From Aradus depressus (taxonomy: Eukaryota; Arthropoda; Insecta; Hemiptera; Aradidae): 64,000 nucleotides of DNA. The notes under the pieces were generated by a model. It was not told the DNA's origin and did not search any database. It worked only from the letters and a program-made list of their open reading frames with translations. Of this stretch, positions 10,239 through 21,800 are shown in pieces. The position numbers were made by a program, and so were the translations under genes. The DNA lies in the NCBI GenBank assembly GCA_963662175.1, contig OY759216.1, positions 52,903,087 to 52,967,086 on the forward strand, in the 5' to 3' direction. The first letter of the stretch is position 1, and the number at the start of each line of letters is the position of its first letter.

Positions 10239-11505
10239 TCAGGTCAGTCGTTGCCTCAGAGCTAATTCCATTGTTTGCAGTATTAGGTTGCGGTGGTGTT
10301 GGCCTACTTCGATTTTTGTCAAACCAAAAGTTCGTAGGTGGTTTGTGCTCCGGGGAGGTAGGTAGAGGTGAAGGATTTCTTGGAGGTTTTGTCTGTGCTG
10401 GAGGCCGTTGGGGGGCAGGAGGTTGTTTTTGGGGTCTGGTTTTCTTTGTATTTGTAAAAAAGGATCAACCCCTGTAGCTAGCGGGGTGTTGGCCAGAACA
10501 GTTGGCACACTTGGTGTCCGTGGAGTTGGAGGTAGGTAGGGGGCAAGCCGCGTAGTGATGACTACCAGCACATTTGACACACCGGGGGTCCAGACGACAA
10601 AAATTCTTAGTGTGCCCTACTAACTGGCAGTTTGTGCACTGGACGGCTCGCTGTGACCTCCACCGCAGCTCCACATGCACCACGGTGTAGTAGAGCCGAG
10701 TGAGCTGAAGAATCGCGCGACCCGCCGAGTTGTCCTCTAACTCAACCGCATACAATGGGGTTGGTTGTCTGTCCCTGGTCAATAGTCTAGTCAGTTTCAG
10801 AACGGGGTACGTCGGTGTAAGTTCTTCAAGTATTTCCGTGTCAGTAAGGGAGTATGGTACGCCTCTAATTATCACAGACAGTTTCTTGTCTTCGGGGTTA
10901 GAGAATGTATAATATTTCACATTATGGGTGTCGTAAAATTTAGTCATTTTTCTGAAATCGTCCGATGTCGTTAGATTAATTTTAATTTTTTGATAGCATT
11001 GCTTAACTTCAAAAGAAGAGGAGGCTACAGTTTTAATGTCGGCAATAATCTGTTGGTAGTCGTCTGCCTCTAAAACAAAAATTGGGGGAATCTTTAATTT
11101 GGGTTCGCTTTTCGGTTGTGTGTCAGTCGTGTCTTTGTCCGTAAGGGCTAATAGTGGAGTGAATCTGTTGTGTGTAGTGATAGGTGTTGGTTTGGATGTG
11201 GGTGTGCTGAGTTTGTATCTGTTTCGTTTAATTTTGGGTTCTTCGGAGTTGTCATTGAACAGTTGGTACTCCATATCGGAGGTCCCAGGAAGTGGTGTAT
11301 CCTCCATCTTCGGTGGATTACTGTTTGGTATTGTTAACACAAGGATCTCACCTGTACTGGTGTCGTTTCTGTCGGCTAGATAACTGTTTGCCATGTTCTT
11401 CAGGTTGGCTTGAGCATTTTCACCCAGACTTCTTTTCGGTCTTGATGAAACATTTTGTTTCATCTTCACTTTGAGTGAGGGAGAGAAACCGTCCAATTTC
11501 ACCAA
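10239..11505 (-). pseudogene. Jockey ORF1 (Gag-like), one frameshift
   Basis: This is the nucleic-acid-binding ORF1 of a jockey-type LINE. The first frame (11505-10465) has an N-terminal low-complexity region, a middle part with VIIRGVPYSLTDTEILEEL typical of arthropod gag-like proteins, and CCHC zinc knuckles: CTNCQLVGHTKNFC, then CVKCAGSHHYAAC, then a third start at CANCSGQHPASYRG. A frameshift near 10465-10500 moves into the frame ending at 10239, which is Pro/Gln-rich. No restored protein is implied. Confidence 0.88.
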
Positions 11506-11642
11506 TTTGTTAATAGTTTAAATAATAAGTTGGTATATATTTAAATTTGATAAAAAAATATAGAGCGAAAAAAAATAACCTAGTGACACTTTTAGCTCAA
11601 AACAGCTCGTATATTTATAATATACATACCCTATCTAATAGA

Positions 11643-12729
11643 ACGATACTTGAATTACTTACTGATTTTAATATATATAATTGGATTTCTATAAACCAAA
11701 GGCGAAAGTTCGATCAACTAAGAAAGTTTTGAAAAACTAAATTGTTAAATCATCATTGAATACGGTTAAGCATGGGAAACAAACTACTAAAATCTAGAAA
11801 CTCATAATAAAAATAATATATTTGCATAAAATAAACTAAAATTAACGTACACACAATAAATGACCCTTATGTTGACCATGTGCCTAAACTTTGTTTAGAT
11901 GGGTTCCACGATACTTTTTCTTTAGTTCTTCTTTTCTAAATTCTTCTCTGTTTTTTCCTCGATCTTGCTTACCAGTACACGACATAAAAGTTTGGGAATC
12001 ATATAAGGGGACGAACATCAGCAACACTCATTTGTGGCTATTTTCGTGAGAATCAGAAAAAATGTTCATTTTTTCTTATAATTGTCTATCATTGTATTTG
12101 GTTGAAGCCTCTTTAATGACATTGTAGCATTTGAATTATGTCGGGTTCTTGTCCACCAGAGTGACGAAAGAGCGCTCTGGTAATAGGCGATATGACCTTG
12201 TAGTTAAAACCCGGGCATGAGTCATATTAACGAACGAAGTAATTTGCGCTGTTCATAACCTTTTAGAATAGTGAAGATTATTATCTGTACAAACAGTTTT
12301 ACTCGAATTTACCAACTGATTATAATTAAATATGTTTTTATAACATAATTTTAACTGTTCATAAATTAATTTCTTATAAATTAGTTTAATTATTTCTGTA
12401 AGTTTATAATTTTTTTTGTGTGTTATTTGTTGTTATATTTTGTAAAACATTATTTTGAATAGAATATTAGAAAATGAGAAAAGAAACATATGCTTAGTAA
12501 GTTGATATTCAACCTTAATCAAAATGACCAGTTATACTGAGTTTATACATAAATTATTACTAGATAACAAAAAAGGAGTTTGTTCAACCAATAATGTAAT
12601 ATATTTTAATGGTTCAAATCATTGTGAGTATGTAGTCTTTCAGTTTTTTGAGGCCTCATATTTAAATATTTTTTTGTAGTAATAATATTTGGTTGTGTTA
12701 CAAGACAAAGACCGAGTTGATGAATGTAA
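11643..12729 (+). other. Intergenic region upstream of the coiled-coil gene
   Basis: The sequence is AT-rich with a SINE1 tail at 12131-12225. It must contain the promoter and 5' UTR of the gene starting at 12730, but no TATA or Inr element can be chosen with confidence. Confidence 0.4.
12131..12225 (+). repeat. SINE1 3' fragment
   Basis: It shares TTGTCCACCAGAGTGACGAA, GTAGTTAAAACCCGGGCATG and the ATGAGTCAT tail with the copy at 7396. Confidence 0.85.
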
Positions 12730-12829
12730 ATGGATAAAAATGAGCAAACAGCTCGAAAATTAGATGAAGAATTCAAATTGGGGCTTGGAGCAATCCGTCC
12801 ATTCATCCTCAGGCTCAGTTCTGTTGAAG
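12730..12829 (+). CDS. Gene B exon 1 (start codon)
   Basis: The start ATGGATAAAAATGAG follows the short upstream codon pair ATG AAT GTA. The exon reads QTARKLDEEFKLGLGAIRPF and ends G|GTAGGC. It contains the first helix of the DUF4485-like domain. Confidence 0.85.
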
Positions 12830-15800
12830 GTAGGCTATCTTTAAAGTACCTATCTTCAAGTCCAACTTCAGTCTTTTTAAATTGCCCCTACACTTATGTA
12901 CCTATGTAGTATATTTAGAGTAGTGAAAATAAGCCTTCTTATGTAAAGTTAAAGTACGCAAAAGGAAGTTAAAATTCTAGTCACTGAACTGAAGGCAGTG
13001 CATGACAGCCTGTCATTCGCATATTGTCTCAATAAGAGTAGACATGTAGTTACTTCACACCATTCATTGTTTTGATAGTTCGTATTATTTAAATAATAAT
13101 TCTTACCTAGTTGGCACAGTAGACAACCACGCTTTTACCCTGCTAATAGCGCGTCGCGCGCCCCCCCCTCCCTGAAAGGTATTCTTATTTTCATTTGTGT
13201 ATTAAAGTATGTTCTGTAGAGTAATTGGAATTTCTGTTTTTTTTTTTTTTTCCTAAAAATCCAAGATTATATTGTTGTAATAAATGAGTGAGTACTTACA
13301 AACTAACGTAAAAATAAATATTCAATTGAAAGTTTTTATTTGAGGCAGTACAATATAAGCAAAATGAACAACCCTGGGATGATCAAAACTTCAGATTTAT
13401 AACGCTATCACGTGAATTTCATATAAATGAAATTACTTCACTGCATACTTCTAATAAACTTGAGTTTTCTAGTGGCAAGATATTCCATTTTGAATGAATA
13501 ATTAAAATTCTTGCTTTGAAGTGTATTCGAACTAGCCAGTTTCCCTGTAGGGTTAAACAACTCAAATATTTGAGGAGTTAGGAGCCAGAGCGGACTAACC
13601 CACAATCTTTCGGAAAATGAGTTATTACCATCCTGATGTTGGCATAGGTTCCCTTTTTCAAAACCAGTGTGGATCACATCATTCTTCACTTCAGTGATAG
13701 ATAGCAGCACTTTAAGTTTAGTCCACAAGTATTTTGTGCATATATTTTCAATGGATCATACGGCCTTCAAAAACTTTATAGAACACAAAAAGGGATCACT
13801 CATCCAATACTATTCTAAAATTTCAAATATAAATAAATATTTGGGGCCCATTTATGGAGATAAACAAAATGTACTCAATTTTCAATTGCCATTTTCTACC
13901 TGTTCAGTTTCAACCAGTTGGTCCGCTCTGGCTCCAAACTCCTCATTTGTAAATGGTATGTTCAGCTAAAACTCCCTGGATGTGATGGCAAGAACCCTTA
14001 ACATAACATTGTTGATATAAAATCTATATTATATAAGTTTACGTTAAATGTTACGAATTTTATGTACTATTAGCAAGCTATTTAATTACTTGTCTCTTAA
14101 TAGATATATCAATTATAAAAAGTTTGTCTCTTTAATTTCATTATTTACCTTTTATTTAAATAGTTAAAACTGTGAACATGATTTAATAGATTACATTAGC
14201 TACACAGTACCTATCACCCACCTTCTGAGGGCGCCTGTAGCTCAGTTTAAGCGAGCTTACCAAAAACTGAAGAATTTTTAAAACTAATGTCATTTTAATA
14301 TACTTTACATAAGTATTGTCTAACTCCATTAGCGATCATTTCATGTCAAAACTTTAGTTAGCCATCTTTTATATATCTCTTTTAAATTGTTTTCCCGCAC
14401 TCAGGCCTTGTGGGATTTTTCCTCAAATTCTACTTTGTTATTTTGTTTGTAAACTTCATATAGTATATTATATCAACAATTGTAATAATTACATTGCCTA
14501 TTTAATGTTGTCTCATTGTACATATAATACTGTATAATGTGGACAAATAAAAACCTTATAACCAAAAAAAAAAAAAATCTTGAGCCACAATAACTAACAA
14601 TCCTATGCTATTCTTATGATGACATGAATGCTATTTATATATCTTATGCTATATAAATGTTCACAACTTTAGACCCTCCGAATGTAAACTCTGACAACTC
14701 ACCTAACTTAAGTACTATTTTCTGATTTTTTCGGAATGAGCCATATAGATAGGAAGCTTTACTGCCCATGCGCTTTAATAACACTCAATTTGTCTCCTTC
14801 TGTCGCAGAGGGCGACGAAAAGAGATAAATTTAAGACTGAATGAATTGTACTTGAGAGACTGATGAAGTATGACATCCTTCATGAGGGTCACATTGTGTA
14901 TCGCGTTAGTCAGAGTTTAGTTTTATTCATACTTCACCATGTATCAAGGACCAATACCCTTTTGTTTCTTCATCTGGTTATCAACCAAAATACAATAACT
15001 GTATAAATAAATAATTATTCCTTTTTGTTTATTTTACAGATGCGACTTTATGTCGTTTGTGGCTAAAAAAACTTCATGAGAGTGTTACTGAGAGAGTGTT
15101 GAGAAATAATTTCTTGAAAGAGTTAACAGAACAAGTGAAATCAGGATTCTTGCAGCACCCCTTCAATGTTCCTCCCACCGAGTTCCCGCTCTCCTCACAG
15201 CCTCCTGTTAATCATGTTGGTTATCTTATATAAAATATATATTATTTTAATTAACAAGTTATTTATATATTAATGTAATATATAATTATTAGTTATATAC
15301 GATGTATAAATTAAAACTAGGTTATGTACGCTTCAATTTTCTGAATGAGAGGGGGCGCAACATAAAATTAATTCGAACACAATAATGGCTATTTGGATTG
15401 TCATTTAATTTCACTTGTAGGATTCTTATAAGGCCAGTACAATGAAAGGGGGGCCAAAAAAATATAGAATGTAGCTGGGCTTTGCGGTACGGTTTCCACA
15501 TATTTTCTAAAAAACACATTAAGGTAGCAATGTTGGTAGACAGGCAGCAACCAGAAACGATGATGGTCGACCATAGACAGATTTAGATATATTGGGAGGT
15601 TTGTTGTGTACACCTAGGGACCTAAGCATCGAATGATCTTATCTCTACCCTGTTAGCTCTACAGCGGGAGACCGAAATGTTATCTACCCAGGTTTAGTTA
15701 CATAACATACGACTCAATAACGAGTACCTGTCATTCAAAAAGACCCTGGATCATCGCGTAAAGTTCCATCCGAAGGACGACGTGCTCAAGGTTTTTATCT

Positions 15801-18800
15801 CAAAAAAATGTATTTTCTTATAGTGCAAATACAAATTTAATTTATTATGGGAATATTTGAAGTCTGACTTGAGAAAGCTAATACATGCGGTACAGGAGCT
15901 GTTCCTAGATCGATGAGAAAGTACCGCGTCTCTCCAGACCGCATTTGTCTTTCTATAGATTGAAGATTAAGATGAAATATCCTTTTTTTAAAAAAGAAAA
16001 AAGTTATGTTTTTTATTTTTTTAATTGTTCCTACAGAACATCATTTTGTCTCGATGCACTCCTCCAGTGCGGCCAACACTCATGGAACAAAATGTCCCTT
16101 CCTCATGATAGGCAGTGTAGAGCATGGAACGACGTGAATTGGCATTTGAACAATTATACATTAAATAAAATATATCTTGTTAAGGAAATATATTTAATGA
16201 TTTGTTTAATTTTATTATTTATTATTTTTTTTTTTTATAATGTTTTTGTTAAGGGAGACAACTGGAGTGTTTGCAGTAGCTCCTTATGCTACGGCGACAC
16301 TCACAAACAGAAGGAGTACGAGGAGTTTGGGGCCGAGGAACAGAGGGATTTGGGACAAACTGGATACAAGGTTAGCGCCATGTTTCCACTCAAAGTATTA
16401 TTAACTAATACATTGCATTTATCAACACTATTTGAGTGCAATAATTTAACAAAATGTAATATGTTACATTTATTAACAAACTTGATTGTCACTAAGTCTC
16501 CGATTTTATTAAAATATTCAGATATTTTACTTTCTCAGCTATATGAAGTATAGGGGAAGTTATGTTATCAGTCAAAAATTTGAAGTTAATTTTACCACAG
16601 ATATTTTAATTTTTCCAACAATCTGATTCTTGTGTGTTGTGAACACGATAACTCCCGATAGAATGATGGTGTCGACAAGCAAATTTATATGTGTATAATT
16701 TATATATATATGATAACTCCCTTAAGGAATACACTTATTGATTTTCAGCTAAATCGGCCAAAGGGGGGGGGGGAGGGGGGGGGGGGGGTAGAACAGTTGC
16801 TTAGCTCAAAAACCCCTTTAACTGCCGATGTCATTGAAGCTATCGACATGAAATTTTATATTTCAGTTCTTTTCTGCAAAATCGGCCGAAGGGAAGAGTG
16901 GGGTCAGGGGAGGAGGCTCAACACTTACTTTAATAACTACCAATATAATGAAGTTATCGACACAAAATTTAGTATGAAGATTCAAAAGCTTCTATGTAAG
17001 TTAACGATTGATTTTTAATTTTGACAACAAAAACTTAATTGATTAATTTGTGCTCAGAAAATTTCCCGGTGATTCACCTTCGACTTTTTTTTCAAGAAAT
17101 CCCCAAATCTGCTACTTCTTCCCGGCTTGATAGGATATTGTCCTTAAACAAAAAACTTGTTAAAATTTGCTTTTTTTTTTGTTCTCAATTTTCTAGGCTT
17201 GATTGGAAAATACTGGCTAATGCTCCTATAGTTAGCTCTACGTTGACGTGGCTAACGTACAAAACAGACGTCACAAACTAATGAATAGTCCCAAAATGAT
17301 TGTGGCTCCACTCAACGTGGCTAAACTCTTTGAAATAAAAGCAAATGAAGTGAAATTGCGTCGAGTGGGAGTGGAGAGAGGGACAGGGGAACAAAATGAA
17401 AGTGACATATCTTGACGAGAATAACAATCAGAAAGGACAGTAAAAAAAAGTCGACGGCAAATCGCTGGTTATGTACTTCCTCAGCACGAATTATTCCATT
17501 ACATTTTCGCTCTCTCTCCCACCATTTGAGTTAAAACTCAATATTTGACTAACATTGTGGCTTCTGAATCTTCATACTAGTTATTAACTTGTGTTATGCC
17601 TCCCCCTAATTCCCCCCTTTCTCTGGCAGATTTGTCTGAATATCATTAGGGGTCGTTCTTAGAGGGTTCTGGATGACATTTTTTTTTTTTTTTCATTTTT
17701 TGAATCAGGAGGTTGGAAAACAAGAAGAAGAAGAAGTTCCTTTGAAAACTCCGCATCGAATTTCGGATCGATTACATAACTTCATATACTTTTTTAGTTA
17801 TCGTTCTTATGACACCTATATCGACGATAGAAAATGAAATATCAGTGATGAGATAAAGGTGCTACAGAGGATAAACCAAGCAAAATAAATAAAACTAAAT
17901 AAGAAAAATCATTAAATAAAAATAAAATAGATAATGATGATAAAATTAAAAAATTAAATAAATAATAGTAAAAAAATGTTTAATTACAGATTCATTAAGA
18001 AGAAATCAAAAGAAGATAACTGTGTCTAAATAAATATGTAGAAGATAAAATAAAATAAAAAGAAAAAACAATATGTATATAAAAATCAAGACTATGGAGG
18101 AGGGAATCTAGCCCAGGCTGGCTGTAACATTAGTTTAAGGAAAACTGATGAAAAAAATAAATTAATTAATTAAATAAAAGGATGAAGATTAAAAGATAAA
18201 TAAAATAAATAAGAAAAAGACAAAGAAACAAGAAATTGTTGTTGAGGAGAGGGAAAGTATGGATGAAGGGGAATAAGAGGCTAATCAGAGGGAGAAGATA
18301 GTTTATTGAGGAGGCATTGGAATAGCGAGGAACAACACATCGACAAGGGATGCAATTTTTCAGTCCTGAAAAAATTGTTTTCACAGTTAAAGTCCAAATA
18401 ATGTAGCTGGTAGAGGATAGCTTTGTTTTATGTGATACCTAACATTTTCTGCAGAGATATTGTTGAAACACTTAATAAAAAATATAAATCAATACGTATG
18501 TTTTTTAAGAATATTGTCTTTCAAAAAATACTTATATGAGAGAACTTTTGGCATTGCTACCATCTTCAGCTACGATTTAACACAGTTTTTGTTAACTTTG
18601 ACAAAGTATTTGTTAAGTCGTGGCTGAAGATGGTAGCAAAATACCGAAAGTACTCTCATAGATTTTATATATTTTGTGAAATAGACAATATTTTTATAAA
18701 ACATACGTTTTTCTTTATATTCTTTGTTTTATAGTTTTGGCATTTTTTTCTCTAGCTCTAGTCAAGTTAGAGATGGACATATTTTGACATGTTTTTCAAG

Positions 18801-21800
18801 ACAAATAATACCTGTTTTAGTCAATCTAATATTATGGTCTTGTTTTCCACAGAAAATAATGGTCTAAAAGTACCTAAAATATTTTATCAGACAACTAGTG
18901 GCAACCAAGTGATTATATGTATATTGAACGGCCCTGAATGTAAATTAGGAAGAATGTTATACATACTAGGAAGATTGTCGAAGTATAAAAGTATAATATG
19001 TGTACATATACATATATGTTTCAGACTACTGATTCGGATACTTCTTATCGCCCCAAACCTCCTAAAGGCAGAAGAAGATCTGAGCCGTTCACTCTTACTA
19101 GATGGAGACAAGCACCAGTAAGTTAGTCATTATTTTTGTTTTTATCCTTCGATTCAATATATATATATATATAGTTCAAACAATAACAAGAATTGTCGGT
19201 TTTTGAAAAGAATTTCATTTATTCGTCTACATCAATGTTATTCCCTTCGAAATAGTCCCAATTAGATATTACACACTTATACCAGCGCTTCTTCCAATCC
19301 CCGAAACACTTCTGGAACTCGATCTTTGATCAGTCACACGGAGCCATGTCTGGCGAATATGGAGGCTGGGGCATCATTACAGTGTTGTTTAGGGCCAAAA
19401 ATTCACTAACAAACAATGGAGTGTGAGCAGGTGAATTATCGTGGTGCAAAAGCCATGAATTTTTTCGCCACAAATGAAACTGACTTCGTAATGTTGAAGA
19501 AGTAAACCAAGGAAACAAAGAAGAGCAATTAGCAATTTAACATAATCGATATATTCTTATACTAGCAGTAATACCCGACGTTGCCCGGGGAACTTTGACT
19601 TTTCTCCTAATATCTCTCGTTCGAATCCTATTCAATTTTTCGACAGTACATTCATGATGTTATAATTTTCAATTATTCATATGGAATAAGGCTTATAGTC
19701 CTACAGAGGCGGACACAACAGCTTGTACGTTTTGAGGACCCCTGTGCATCAAGGCTAGTATGTACCATGAAACGGCGGACCCCACAGCTTGTACGTAGTT
19801 AGAAACGCTGGGCATCACAGCTGGTATGTGCCTTGCAACGGCGTGCCCCACAACTAGTACGTAGTTAGGACCCCTGGACATCACGGCTAGTATGTGCCTT
19901 GCAACGGCGTACTCCACAGCTAGTACGTAGTTAGAACCCCTGGACATCACAGCTAGTATGTGCCTTGCAACGGCAGACCCCACAGCTGGTACGTATTGAG
20001 GACCACTGGGCATCACAGCTAGTATGTGCCTTGCAACGGCGGACCCCACAGCTAGCACGTAGTTAGGAACGCTGGGCATCACAGCTAGTATGTGCCTTGG
20101 AACGGCAGACCCCACAGCTAGTACATAGTTAGGACCGCTGGGCATCACAGTTTGTATGTGCCTTGCAACGGCGGACCCCACAGTTAGTACGTAGTTACTA
20201 CTACTACATGTGAAATTCTATGACAATCCGACCATTCGTTAATGACCTACCACTATCTTTATATATAGACCTACCCCCTTCCCGTTCAAAATTTTGGGAC
20301 GCTACACACCTTAAGAATGATTATTAATTAATAATTAATATTATTAATATTTAAGAATTTCGTGATAATCCGACCGATAGTTAAAGAGCTATTGGTATCA
20401 TTATATTTAGGCCTACCCCCACAACCCCCCCTCCCGTTCAATATTTTGAGACGTCACACACCCTATTTTTCTATTTGGCCTTCAGGAGTACAATATGTGA
20501 AATATCGTAATAATCCGACCATAAGTTCATGACCTAGTACTATCTTTATACTTAGGCCTTCCCCCAGAACTCCCCCTCCCGTCCACAATTTTGTGACGTC
20601 ACACACTTTATTTTTCTATTTGGCCTTTAAGAGTACTACATATGAAATTTCATGACAATCCGACCATTAATTAATGGGTTAGTACTATTGTAATGCTTAG
20701 CCCCCCCTTACAACCCCCCTACCGTTCGAAATGTTGGGACGCCACATAGCCTATTATTCAATCGGGCTCAAAAGGATGCTATATGTGGAGTTTCATGAAA
20801 ATCCGTCCAACCGTTTGGGCGTGATGCTGGAACGAACCCCGTTTCAGCTTTATTAATATAGAAGTCGGTCGAAAAGAACGGGTAGATAACAGAAAGCTGA
20901 ATTAAAAACCTCAATAACTGCCGATATAATGAATGTATCAACATGAAATTCGGTATTTTAAATAAATAATCCCTGAGGACATAACCAGTCAAATTTCAGC
21001 GATATCGGTTGAGGGGAGGGGGAAGTTCCTGGGTGGAGGCTCAATTCAAAAATCCCAATAACCGCCGATGTAATGAATGTATCAATATCAAACTTTGTAT
21101 TTAAAATTAAAAACCACTGAGAACGTAACCAGTCACATTTCAGCGATATCGGCTGAGGGGAGGGGGGAGTTCCGGGGGGGGGGGGGGGGGGCTCAATTCA
21201 AAAATCCCAATAACTGCCGATGTAATGAATGTATCAACATCAAATTTCGTATTTAAAATTAAAATCCAATGAAAATTATTTATGCTAAGGCCCATCCCCA
21301 CAACCCCCCTCCCGTTCAAAATTTTGAGACGTCTTACACTCTATTTTTTTTATTTAGCTTTTAGAAATACTACGTGAAACTTCATGATAATCCGACCAAC
21401 CGTTAATGAGCTAGCACTATTTTTATGGTTAGCCCCCCCTTACAACCTCCCCTCCCGTTCAAAATGTATCTCATCTGTACTTGGTCTCAATACGTCATGC
21501 CAATCTGCTGAAATTGCATGATTATTTAAACTGAACAATACAACCATAATGAACCATAACTGAACAATATAACCATATTGTATAATATTACAATCCTGAT
21601 TCGTGAAACTTTCTACCAAGGAAATCATTCACTTTCGGAGCTCGGATTGAAAAAAATAGTTGCTGGATTATCCCCATTTCTCCCATTCCTTAACTAGGTT
21701 GACCAGGTCTTGTCGAATACTCTTCATGTTTAGCTCCGTCAGATGTGAACAATATTATTGTTTTATACACATGGCCGTTTTGTTTAGGAAGAGCCTGCAA

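Larger units (their letters stand above)
8269..11630 (-). mobile_element. Jockey-clade LINE, RT core deleted, with TSDs
   Basis: The element is flanked by direct repeats CTATCTAATAGA at 8257-8268 and 11631-11642. From its 5' end (right) it has a short 5' UTR, ORF1 with CCHC knuckles, ORF2 with an AP-type endonuclease, then a deletion that removes the reverse-transcriptase palm including the YADD-type box. The ORF2 C-terminus resumes near 8922. Several frameshifts are present and no canonical poly(A) tail is visible. The clean TSDs and readable frames suggest fairly recent insertion followed by loss. Confidence 0.93.
19562..20862 (-). mobile_element. Non-autonomous Helitron with tandem arrays
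   Basis: Read on the minus strand it starts TCTATATTAATAAAGCTG and ends with a GC hairpin (CCCGGGCAACGTCGGG) followed by TATTACTGCTAG, then host T. These are Helitron termini. No Rep/helicase coding is present. The interior holds a 66-bp array (19700-20215) and units of about 180 bp (20200-20790). The 5' boundary is less certain because the base before TC is T, not A. Confidence 0.82.

Noticed and set aside
13667..13969. 100-codon open frame in gene B intron 1
   Set aside because: It spans an inverted repeat, has no recognisable motif, and the phase does not fit the flanking exons.
19693..20181. 162-codon open frame on the minus strand as a repeat protein gene
   Set aside because: The frame stays open because the 66-bp repeat unit is a multiple of three. 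It lies inside a Helitron with no promoter, splice or homology support.
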